Assembly: GCA_937625935.1 (NCBI GenBank)
Contig: OW569356.1
Span: forward strand, 124,001 to 188,000
Direction of reading: 5' to 3'
From: Tetramitus jugosus
Taxonomy: Eukaryota; Heterolobosea; Eutetramitea; Acrasida; Vahlkampfiidae
DNA: 64,000 nt
The position numbers and the translations under genes were made by a program. Shown here one piece after another: positions 11,917 through 20,159 of the stretch. The notes below the pieces were generated by a model. It was given only the letters and a program-made list of their open reading frames with translations, did not search any database and had not been told where the DNA came from. Numbering within the stretch: position 1 is the stretch's first letter; every line of letters begins with the position of its first letter.

Positions 11917-13647
11917 TTATTGATTTGGATTGGATACAACAGGTACTACCGACTCGATATTTGGATAAAATTGTCGAATGGCTTGATTAAAGTCTGGATG
12001 CTTGGTGATTGCTTCGTCTAGCATCACTCTAGCTTCCTCCTTCTTGTTCTGCCTGGCCATATAGCGAGCAAGGGAAATGTAAAATTCTTCATGTGGCAAA
12101 CGATCCAATAAATCTCTCAATAAGGCCTCTGATTTTTGAGGTTGATCCACATGATCATACATTCTAGCAAGCATGAATTGAATCAAATGATGAGAAGTTA
12201 CTTTCTCTTCTTTAGCTTGTAAATCACGTGTACCCTTGATCTTATTATAAATTGTTGCTAGATCCTTAATGGCCTCGCCATACTTTTTCAACCTTTCTCT
12301 TGCTGCTGCTAGATCAATATGGATAGAGAGGTCGTCTGGCATGAAGTTTTGTATCAGATCTTGACAAAGTTGCTCGATTTTTTGCACATCACCCACCATT
12401 TTCAAATAACTCAACTTTAGTTGATAATGGTTCAACGGAGAAACATACTCTTCATCCATTGTGTCAGGATTCTTCTCTTGAGATTGATAGGCAATTGCTT
12501 GATCAATAAGAGCTAATCCCTCCTCACGCATATTATTCTCAACCTTGTATTGTGCCAACACTGAGAAACTGGGCACATAGTGGTGTTCGATACACTGTCG
12601 GAGCAACGATTCAGCTTCAGGTTCATCGATTCCCTCACCATACTCCAACAACACTTTGGCCAACTTGTGTTTCATTTCACTCATGTCAGGTTCAATTTCT
12701 ATACATTTTCTCAACAGAGAGACACACCTATCATACATCTTGTTCCATTTGGCACGTTTCATCAGCAATTCCTCTTCCATTTCTTTGATGGCCACTTTCA
12801 TTTGCTCACTGTCACTCTTTGACGATGAACGCTGATCCAGCATGAGCAATTCATCCAATTGTGCATTTGCAGCATACAATTCATTATCAAACGCATTCAA
12901 CTTTTTGTACAGTAAATTGGCCAAACTGAACAAGATGAGTGAATTTTGCTGTTTTTGCATGCGTTCACTCTTTGATGAAGAAGGCTCAGTAGCACCAGGT
13001 GTCGCAACAGATTCCTCCCCCACGACATTCTTAGCCGCATCAGGATGGAGATATGAAATAAAGGATGGATCTGAGGAACCAGAGCTCAGAACCAGAGCTT
13101 TCATATAGGCTTCTTCAGCCAAATCCAAATCCATTGTAAAGCTCTCATGAAACTTTCCCAAATGAATCAACAAGTAAGAAATGACCAATGCATGAAATTC
13201 ATTGCCTTCTACATCCATGGCAGAGACACCAACACCACCATCACTACCACGAGCACTCTTCTTCAACAGTACATTGGCTCTCTTGTCAATCTCCGATTTG
13301 AGAAACAACAGTGCTTCCTCATATTTTTGATCACCTATTAATAGATCCATGTGTTTTTCGATGCTTTCCATGTCGCGAATCGTGTGTCGCACACGAATGG
13401 CATCTCTCTCTTGATCTGTCATTGAGTTCTTGGAAGTCTTATTTCTCTTTAATAGATGAGTGTGTTGCGTATGATAGGATTGGTTAATGTGGGTGCGATG
13501 TGCATGATTACATGAAAGTGATGATGATCGAATGAATGGAGCAATGGTTGGTTGATGGGTACAGATGTTTGTGGTAGTAATCGTAGCTGAACGAAGAAGT
13601 CGCAAGAGTGTGGATTCTTTGTTGTTTCGAAAAAGTGAGCGTTGCAT
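11917..13647 (-). CDS. TPR-repeat protein, possibly mitochondrial, 576 aa
   Basis: Single exon from the ATG at 13647. The first ~75 residues are rich in Arg, Ser, Thr, Asn and His with almost no acids (MQRSLFRNNKESTLLRLLRS), as in a mitochondrial presequence; an internal ATG at MTDQERDA could give a cytosolic form. From about residue 95 the protein is helical repeats, including recognisable TPRs (YEEALLFLKSEID, AEEAYMKALVL, YGEAIKDLATIYNKI, QKSEALLRDLLDRL, EEARVMLDEAITKHP). TPR arrays bind other proteins and no catalytic domain is present. I cannot assign it to a named family. It is convergent with the CFAP73-like gene, with only 14 bp between stops, so the transcripts probably overlap. Confidence 0.8.
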   Translation of the reverse strand: MQRSLFRNNKESTLLRLLRSATITTTNICTHQPTIAPFIRSSSLSCNHAHRTHINQSYHTQHTHLLKRNKTSKNSMTDQERDAIRVRHTIRDMESIEKHMDLLIGDQKYEEALLFLKSEIDKRANVLLKKSARGSDGGVGVSAMDVEGNEFHALVISYLLIHLGKFHESFTMDLDLAEEAYMKALVLSSGSSDPSFISYLHPDAAKNVVGEESVATPGATEPSSSKSERMQKQQNSLILFSLANLLYKKLNAFDNELYAANAQLDELLMLDQRSSSKSDSEQMKVAIKEMEEELLMKRAKWNKMYDRCVSLLRKCIEIEPDMSEMKHKLAKVLLEYGEGIDEPEAESLLRQCIEHHYVPSFSVLAQYKVENNMREEGLALIDQAIAYQSQEKNPDTMDEEYVSPLNHYQLKLSYLKMVGDVQKIEQLCQDLIQNFMPDDLSIHIDLAAARERLKKYGEAIKDLATIYNKIKGTRDLQAKEEKVTSHHLIQFMLARMYDHVDQPQKSEALLRDLLDRLPHEEFYISLARYMARQNKKEEARVMLDEAITKHPDFNQAIRQFYPNIESVVPVVSNPNQ

Positions 13648-13710
13648 TTTGTTGACTTTGCTTTTGATGTTTGTGTTTTTGTGGACAGGGACATTGAGAC
13701 CGTCAGTTTC

Positions 13711-14577
13711 TCAATTTGGCCGATTTTCTGCTTGGTTTTGGACACACGACTTCAGCAAAAAGGCTACCAGTTCCTCTGCAAAGCTTTCTCTTGTGTATTG
13801 GGTTTTCTTGAGATTATTGAATCCAACTCCAACAAGAATGCATCTGGCTTCACCATCAACGTCTGCGGGAGTGGAAATTCGCTGTTGGATAAGTGCTTCC
13901 AAGCGACCTTGCAGACGATCTAAGAATCGGCTTAGAGATCGAGAATTCAACACTATGGAGTCAATTTGAGACTCAGATATTACGTTCATCACCACTTCTA
14001 ACACCATTAGTTCTTTTTCTGATTCCGTAACTCTTTTTTGGGCCAGGAAATACTTGCCATGAATGGCGACCAAATCTTCCAGGAACAGGATTTTGTCTGT
14101 GGAATGTTTATCCTTATCTTGTAACTTCTCTGCTTGCTTTTGGAGCTCTCTCACTTGTCTATTGACTTCTTGATTGACTAGTTGTTGCTCTTGAAGTTTT
14201 TGTCTGTGTGCTTCAAGTTTCTTTTGGATTTCCTGCGTCTGCTCTTTGTTCTTTTGAGAAATTTGAGACATTGCTTCTTTGACACTCTGTTCCTTGTAAA
14301 ATTTGGCTCTCTTCAACAATGGCATTTTGAAATCAGTTACTTTCAGTGGAAAGGATGAAAAGTCCTCGAACGTTCTCTTTTGTGCTATTGAAATAGGAGG
14401 ATCAAGCGGTTGAGAATTACTCATTTTGATGAAGTCAAAAAATTCTACTTCTGACGTGATGTGAAAGCCATCGATGGGTTCACCGAGAGGATCCGATTCA
14501 AGTGGAAGCATGGGGCCAGCTTCGTGGTCATTGAAAGCTTCGGTTGCTTCGCTACTGGAGGTATCTGATTCACTCAT
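13711..14577 (-). CDS. Coiled-coil protein of unknown function, 288 aa
   Basis: Start chosen at the ATG at 14577 (MSESDTSSSE...); the frame is open to 14649 but only through a GTG. An acidic, Ser-rich N-terminus (~50 residues) is followed by a short conserved-looking stretch (GFHITSEVEFFDFIK) and a long heptad region at ~105-190 (KNKEQTQEIQKKLEAHRQKL and on), then a globular C-terminus ending FAEELVAFLLKSCVQ. The layout resembles kinetochore or spindle coiled-coil subunits, but I have no motif to support that. It lies 63 bp upstream of the TPR gene on the same strand and is divergent from profilin (115 bp between starts). Confidence 0.7.
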   Translation of the reverse strand: MSESDTSSSEATEAFNDHEAGPMLPLESDPLGEPIDGFHITSEVEFFDFIKMSNSQPLDPPISIAQKRTFEDFSSFPLKVTDFKMPLLKRAKFYKEQSVKEAMSQISQKNKEQTQEIQKKLEAHRQKLQEQQLVNQEVNRQVRELQKQAEKLQDKDKHSTDKILFLEDLVAIHGKYFLAQKRVTESEKELMVLEVVMNVISESQIDSIVLNSRSLSRFLDRLQGRLEALIQQRISTPADVDGEARCILVGVGFNNLKKTQYTRESFAEELVAFLLKSCVQNQAENRPN

Positions 14578-14692
14578 GTTGATATTGTTTGAAGAACAAA
14601 GAAGAAAAACCAGAAGTTCTGTAAAGCAAACAGTTGGAATTTTCTTCACTTTTTGGCGCCAAGACAGCTAAGAATAACCCTTCCAAAAAAGA

Positions 14693-15250
14693 ATGAGAAG
14701 ATTAATATCGAAGAAAAAGAAGAGTACCACATCGACCAATGCGCCAATCAGTCCAACTTGGCAGAGTTATCTGGATAAGAACCTGATGGCGTCAGGTTAT
14801 ATCCACAAGGCAACCATAGTTGGAATCACAGGTGGTTATACATGCTGGGCCACTAGTCACGATGGCTTCACACCAATCAATCTTCAAAGTCTTTGTGATG
14901 TGATGGATCAGGCTCCACCTTCTACGCCTACGACACCATCCGTTTATCCATCACAAGATGTGTTTGCGGGTGCACAACCACCGAGGGACGCATCTCAAGA
15001 TTCAGACAGTTTTATGAATATCAGGATCGAATTGGATGGGCAGACATTTGTACCATTGTATGTGTCGAGGAGTTCACTATATGCCAAGTCTGTTCCCTCA
15101 CTGACAACTCTCGATGCAAGTTATGGATGTGTAGTTGTGAAATGTTCGACTTGCGTCATCATCGCGACATATCATAGCACAACCAATCCAGGCAGTGCCA
15201 ACATGGTAGTAGAACGCTTGGGTTCATTTTTGAAAGATAAAGGGTACTGA
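14693..15250 (+). CDS. Profilin-family protein with N-terminal extension and internal insertion
   Basis: Single exon, 185 aa; ordinary profilins have 125-140. After a basic 18-residue extension (MRRLISKKKKSTTSTN) the profilin fold begins with TWQSYLDKNLMASGYIHKATIVG, the N-terminal helix and first strand with the conserved W and Y of the poly-proline groove. TCWATSHDGF follows. A Pro/Ser/Thr/Gln-rich loop of ~40 residues then replaces the short turn near the middle of the fold. The end, SANMVVERLGSFLKDKGY, matches the profilin C-terminal helix. Profilins bind monomeric actin, poly-proline proteins and phosphoinositides and control actin assembly. The extension and loop make this a divergent paralogue; whether it binds actin cannot be told from sequence. 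Confidence 0.85.
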   Translation: MRRLISKKKKSTTSTNAPISPTWQSYLDKNLMASGYIHKATIVGITGGYTCWATSHDGFTPINLQSLCDVMDQAPPSTPTTPSVYPSQDVFAGAQPPRDASQDSDSFMNIRIELDGQTFVPLYVSRSSLYAKSVPSLTTLDASYGCVVVKCSTCVIIATYHSTTNPGSANMVVERLGSFLKDKGY

Positions 15251-15287
15251 TGAAACATTGACCCTTTCTTCTCGCACGTTCTTCTAG

Positions 15288-15506
15288 TTATGAATTAAGT
15301 TCAACTTGATTGTTGTCCATCTTCTCACATTTGTTATCGATGAGAGGTACACTTACTGACCGCATCAATAAATCAACATCTGTTTCATTGCTTCTGTTGT
15401 GTAATGAACTGTGAATTCTTCTAGGTGGGTCATCTTCACCTGGAAATTTGAAAATTGAGGGCAGTTTAGTTTTTCGTCCTCTTTCAATCGGAAACTCCTG
15501 TTCCAT
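15288..15506 (-). CDS. Possible small ORF or exon, 72 aa
   Basis: An ATG-initiated frame of 72 residues, rich in Arg, Asp and Ser (MEQEFPIERGRKTKLPSIFK...). It stays open upstream to a CTCAG near 15554-15558 that could be a splice acceptor, so it may be a terminal exon of the large coiled-coil gene upstream or a tiny gene. No family is recognised. It ends 38 bp after the profilin stop on the other strand. It may be chance. Confidence 0.25.
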   Translation of the reverse strand: MEQEFPIERGRKTKLPSIFKFPGEDDPPRRIHSSLHNRSNETDVDLLMRSVSVPLIDNKCEKMDNNQVELNS

Positions 15507-15556
15507 TTGCGGAAATCTTAAAAGCAGGAAGGGAAACCTTATGCGCAGTAAACCTG

Positions 15557-15885
15557 AGAAACAGTAACTTTACTGCCAGGAAAGCAGTAAAATAGTTAAC
15601 GTATCTGCAATCAACAGATACGAAAGCTAAAAACAATATCAAGATCGTTTCTAATTTAATGAATAAACAACAGCTTCGCTCCTACATATCCAACAATTTC
15701 AACCGTATACGCTTCATTACTCTTCAGTATGATGATGACGAATTAGAAAGAATTAGAGTACGACATTCCCCAACACAGCTCTCTGATATGCGTAGTAGAA
15801 GCAAGTAGTAGTTTTGCTTTATAAAATTTCTGCTTTTCATCTTTTATGACTGCCTTTCAGTCAGTAAAGTTACTGCTTTTCAAAA
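15557..15885. repeat. Imperfect inverted repeats flanking ~250 bp (possible foldback element or MITE)
   Basis: CAGTAACTTTACTG near 15562-15575 recurs exactly inverted as CAGTAAAGTTACTG near 15862-15875. The similarity continues imperfectly for ~35 bases (GAAAnCAGTAAC... then GGAAAGCAGT against TGAAAGGCAGT). Further ACTGCYTTTC units lie at about 15830-15920, and the right arm overlaps the last codons of the large coiled-coil gene. No clear target-site duplication was found. Confidence 0.4.
15659..15808 (+). CDS. Possible small ORF inside the inverted repeat, 49 aa
   Basis: From ATG 15659 to TAG 15808; the frame is open from 15596. Composition is protein-like, with mixed aromatic, acidic and basic residues (NNFNRIRFITLQYDDDELER) and no low complexity. 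No family is recognised. It may be an exon remnant or cargo between the two repeat arms. Confidence 0.2.
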   Translation: MNKQQLRSYISNNFNRIRFITLQYDDDELERIRVRHSPTQLSDMRSRSK

Positions 15886-18800
15886 TTCCTGTTTTTCCGT
15901 TTCCGTTACTGCCTTTCATCTCCCTGCGTTCCATTTGCTCGAGCAAAGTGGAGGAATCTTGGGTTCCATTAATCGATATCGTAATACTGTTATTCGATTC
16001 AATTGGGGGATAGACGGTGGACTTCTGAAAGAATCCTTTGGGGATGCTAAAATTTTCAAGCTTCCTGTGAATTAGAACGGGAGGATGATTCTTCAGAATA
16101 CGAGAATAGTCAGGACTATCATCGTCTAGATCCCAATCTGACTGTGTTCCTACTCTCTTTCTTAACCACTCTCTTTTTGTTGGACGCTTAGCAAGCGAGT
16201 GATCACTAGTCTGGCGCGACTCAGATCGATTCTGGACTTCGAAGCTATCCAATACCAAGTCTTGATGATCTCTGTTACGTTCCGGGCTTCTCCTAGTGGC
16301 ATGCAATTTCCTTTGACCTATTCTATTTAAATTAATGATAAATTGATCATCAGGTTCTAAATACTGATCAAGCATCTTCAACAGTTTCTCTTCCTGTTCG
16401 TGCATATAAATCTCTCTCTTCTTATTCCACTTCGCTTGCGATGACGAGTCTGTTAATCGACGAATTACATCTAGAATTGAAGAGCTGCTCTCTATTTCAT
16501 CATTACTTCCTTGGGAAGTTTGCTTATGGTTATCGTTATCTTGGTTTCCAGAGGATGAGCGCTCCCTTTTGTTCGCTTTGAACGGTAGGAGATTGCGTTG
16601 TTTGCGAAGATTGGATCGATGAGATGCGCCAGGTTGAATGTTGAAGTCTCCTTCGAGCGAAGCACTTTCACTAATTTCTATCAAGCGTTCTTTGCTAGAC
16701 CTATGTTGAGAATCTATTAGCTCGGATTCATTCTCGCTAGTTCCTTCAAGGTCTGAATACACTTGATTCTTCAGAAAAGGTTTTCTAAATTCTTGTTGAT
16801 TGCTTGACTGCAGATAACTGGAATGAGACTCTTTGTTGAGTACGTGTACCTGGGAGGTTGAAGGGATAGTTTTCTCTTGGCTAGAGGTCGGAGTCCTAGA
16901 ACGGTCGAGGCGGACATTACCTCTTTCAATACTTCCCACACTCAATATCACATGAGAAGGAGAATCCTTATGTTCTTCTCGTTTGGGCATTGATCTTGGT
17001 ACATCATTTTGAATCTTGCCGGAAGTGAGATTTCCCTTTAATCTTTGTTTCTTGAAGGAATCCTTTTGCTGAGGATAAATTGTTGAAGGATATGGGGTTG
17101 AAGGTTTGTTGTGTCTGGGATTACTCTTGTTTGTATTGCCAGTGTTAAGAATCTGGAAATTTTGTTTTCCATGCGATCTGAAATTATCTAGGTCCTTTCT
17201 AAGAGCATGTGGCCTATTGGGATTATCAGAATCCACGAGATCATGTTCACTATTTTGATCCTTTCCTTCAGATGAAGCGAAAAAAGATGATAACAACGCC
17301 AATTGATCTGTGAGATATCTGTTTCTTGCAATTAGGTTTGCTACTTTGTTTTCTCGATCTCCATCATCGCTCGATAATATAGATTGTGCCAGTTCTTGGT
17401 CACGAGCAGTCGTGTTCAGCGTTTGTGGAGCCGAAATTGAGTTCGATACTTGCGATACCGGATGTAAGTTCGATTGCACTATTGGCTCCATCAACAAACT
17501 AGTACTGAGTGAATCCATTTTATCAGGAGAACTCAGTTCTTCTCTGACATGGTTTGGTGGAATGCTTTCGTCGACAGGTTCTTGTTTAACAGGTTTCTTG
17601 TCAGGAACTCCGAGGTTAAAGATCGCGCGATTGGAGGACTTTATCACATTGTGCATTTGTGATACGATTGGGAGTAACCCAGGAAATTGTTCTTTCATAT
17701 CAGACTCTACGATCGAGGAAAGTTGCCTCCGGAGAGCAACAAGGTATGAATGTAACATCCGCATAAACCCCACAACATCAGCTGATATCTCACACTGTGA
17801 TGCTCCTTGAATGAATGTCCGCAATACGGATATCAATGATTTAGCAACATTGAGATTATTCGTAGCTTCCTTCGTAGACGGATCGAGAGGTCTTCGTACA
17901 AATCTTTCTCTCATACTCCTGACAGGCGTTGATGTTTTGTTTTCCAAATTCTCCTTCTCTTTAGTATCGTTAAACTTACCTTGTTTGATACTATGCTGTT
18001 CTGCTTCCTCCTCCTCATTATCTGTATCGGATGATTCATCCTCGGATGTGATTAGTGTAGCATCTATCATGCCAACCTCTGGATCCCTCTCTCCTGTTTC
18101 ACTTGAAGTTAGAATAACAGATTGGGGATTTGTATCTTCTTTGTTCGATTTTCTTCGGGTACTTTTCCTTCGTTTCTTGTTTTGACCATTTAAGTCATCT
18201 TCGGTAATCTGATCTCTGACCTTCTTCGCAGCCATAAATCGTTCTCTTCGCATTTCTTCCAAAGAATCAAGGGAATTATCGGTTTGATGCTTTCTAGGAG
18301 ATGTTTGAGTCCAAACATGCTTTGTCGACCTAATAATTGACCTTCGTCTAACAGATAATTTCACTGTTTCATTGTTCGCACTCTGTTCTTTGGTTTGTAC
18401 TTGTTCCATGTAGCTAATGAAGTGTTGTTGAAGATCTATGATCTTATTTCGCAGTTGAGAATTTTCGGTTTTCAATCGGTCGATCTTATGAAAGAGGGTT
18501 GAAACACTGTACACTTGGTCATCTTGAGATGAATTCTTCTCCATAAGAAAATTGTCCACGGCATCCTGATGACTAATCCCAGACTCAACATTTATAATTG
18601 ATTTATCATCGGCAATGTAGGTCACAGTTTGCATTGAATTCCTTCTTGCCTCATTCATAAAATGCGCTTTCTTATGTTTGACAAGGGTTGTGTTTGGATT
18701 AATGTGGTACGAACTTTTCTTCAACCTTTTGTTAAGCTCGATAATCTTATCCTCCTTCTCCTGAATTACAAAAAGTAAAAACTGGCGTTCTCTTTCATGG

Positions 18801-20050
18801 TTCTCATGAATGGATGTAGTTGGAGTCTGAGTCTGAGTTCTAGGTTCTACACGAACAACGGGTGCACTTGAACTCATATTATTTATGTCATATCTTGTCC
18901 TTAACTCTATTTCTCTTCTCTTCTCTTCACGTTTTATGTCTGCCACATATTGTTGATATTGTTGTTGCACAATCATTACCTCCTGTTGAATTTTGTGGGA
19001 GATTACTTCTTCCCGTTTAATAACTTTCAAGAGGATCCTGTTCTTCGAAGTAATGGCCTTTTCCCTGTTATTCATCTTTTCTTTTAGTTTCATATTCATA
19101 TCGGTCATTTTATCTAAGTTCTGGAGTAATGTTTGATATGATAGCCTGAAAGCAGCATTCATTTGGAATTCTGATGCAGCATTTACAGACAGCCCCTCCA
19201 CAAATTGTTTTACATGCTCTTTTGCATCTTGGAGACACGAAGCTGAAGTATCAAGATATTCAGTACCGCTGTGCATCAAATCTTCTTCTTCCTTTTGTAT
19301 TACGGAAAGCTTTTTGGAAACATCTTTCAATGCCAAGTCTTGTCTGTATCTCAAGAATTCGTTGAGAGCAGAGTCGCTTTGATCAAGAGATTCTAATCGA
19401 TCCAGGCGAGAATATGTCTGGGACATACTCGGGAGTTCATCCTCTTCTGAGTGAGTTGAACCCGATATCTCTTCCAATTCCTGATCAACTCTTTCCTCCA
19501 ATGACGACTTTCGACCTTCGACCCACATAAGTAATTCAGACTCTAGCGCCATTCTCTCCAATATCTTCTTGCTCTGATTCTTCATTAAGTTGTTCACAGA
19601 TTGTTTACTCTTCTCAATAAAGTGATTCCGTCCATCAATTGAGAACAAATGTCGATTGAAAACACCATTCACTAGTTCTGAAAATTGTAATTCATCAGAA
19701 ACTTCCTCTTTCTTTTTCTCATTACTTGAAATGAGTTTACTGGATAGTGATTTTGTTAACAATTGCATCTTCTTCTCCATTTGGTTGACTAAATCATTCT
19801 GTGCTTCGCTCACTGTGTTCTTCAATTTTGCTTCTTCCTCTTTCTTCTTCTTCTCCATGAGCATCAACAGCATCATCATAATCTCTGGAATAATTCGTAG
19901 GTGATTATTGTTATTGAGCATCCGCTGCATCTTGGCTGCCTTTCTTTCTGATTCTGAGACAATCGTTGTGTCATCATCTCGATTCAAAGAACTCGACACA
20001 ACTGGATCAGACACTGACTTTGAAGAGTGATGATTGATGGCTCCATTCAT
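15857..20050 (-). CDS. Large coiled-coil protein of unknown function, 1397 aa
   Basis: Single open exon from the ATG at 20050. Residues ~60-400 are mostly heptad coiled coil with Lys/Glu-rich helices (MEKKKKEEEAKLKN, MERALESELLMWVEGR-like runs), a second coiled coil is at ~440-575, and the rest is charged, Ser/Asn-rich and probably disordered. Basic KKRRKSTRRKSNK near 650 could be a nuclear signal, and an acidic DESSDTDNEEEEAEQ follows. A folded-looking helical block occurs near ~770-830. The build suggests a scaffold or cytoskeletal protein, but I recognise no family. The last ~10 codons lie in the inverted-repeat patch, so the native C-terminus may have been altered by that insertion or may be spliced. 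Confidence 0.75.
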   Translation of the reverse strand: MNGAINHHSSKSVSDPVVSSSLNRDDDTTIVSESERKAAKMQRMLNNNNHLRIIPEIMMMLLMLMEKKKKEEEAKLKNTVSEAQNDLVNQMEKKMQLLTKSLSSKLISSNEKKKEEVSDELQFSELVNGVFNRHLFSIDGRNHFIEKSKQSVNNLMKNQSKKILERMALESELLMWVEGRKSSLEERVDQELEEISGSTHSEEDELPSMSQTYSRLDRLESLDQSDSALNEFLRYRQDLALKDVSKKLSVIQKEEEDLMHSGTEYLDTSASCLQDAKEHVKQFVEGLSVNAASEFQMNAAFRLSYQTLLQNLDKMTDMNMKLKEKMNNREKAITSKNRILLKVIKREEVISHKIQQEVMIVQQQYQQYVADIKREEKRREIELRTRYDINNMSSSAPVVRVEPRTQTQTPTTSIHENHERERQFLLFVIQEKEDKIIELNKRLKKSSYHINPNTTLVKHKKAHFMNEARRNSMQTVTYIADDKSIINVESGISHQDAVDNFLMEKNSSQDDQVYSVSTLFHKIDRLKTENSQLRNKIIDLQQHFISYMEQVQTKEQSANNETVKLSVRRRSIIRSTKHVWTQTSPRKHQTDNSLDSLEEMRRERFMAAKKVRDQITEDDLNGQNKKRRKSTRRKSNKEDTNPQSVILTSSETGERDPEVGMIDATLITSEDESSDTDNEEEEAEQHSIKQGKFNDTKEKENLENKTSTPVRSMRERFVRRPLDPSTKEATNNLNVAKSLISVLRTFIQGASQCEISADVVGFMRMLHSYLVALRRQLSSIVESDMKEQFPGLLPIVSQMHNVIKSSNRAIFNLGVPDKKPVKQEPVDESIPPNHVREELSSPDKMDSLSTSLLMEPIVQSNLHPVSQVSNSISAPQTLNTTARDQELAQSILSSDDGDRENKVANLIARNRYLTDQLALLSSFFASSEGKDQNSEHDLVDSDNPNRPHALRKDLDNFRSHGKQNFQILNTGNTNKSNPRHNKPSTPYPSTIYPQQKDSFKKQRLKGNLTSGKIQNDVPRSMPKREEHKDSPSHVILSVGSIERGNVRLDRSRTPTSSQEKTIPSTSQVHVLNKESHSSYLQSSNQQEFRKPFLKNQVYSDLEGTSENESELIDSQHRSSKERLIEISESASLEGDFNIQPGASHRSNLRKQRNLLPFKANKRERSSSGNQDNDNHKQTSQGSNDEIESSSSILDVIRRLTDSSSQAKWNKKREIYMHEQEEKLLKMLDQYLEPDDQFIINLNRIGQRKLHATRRSPERNRDHQDLVLDSFEVQNRSESRQTSDHSLAKRPTKREWLRKRVGTQSDWDLDDDSPDYSRILKNHPPVLIHRKLENFSIPKGFFQKSTVYPPIESNNSITISINGTQDSSTLLEQMERREMKGSNGNGKTGILKSSNFTD

Positions 20051-20159
20051 CGTCTGTGGTCACTTTTTGTGCGTTCATTATCAATTTGGGCAAACTGTCG
20101 TAAAGGCGCAAAAATTATTTTATTTCGTTTCTGCCTCGTGAATGTACCACTGGATAATA

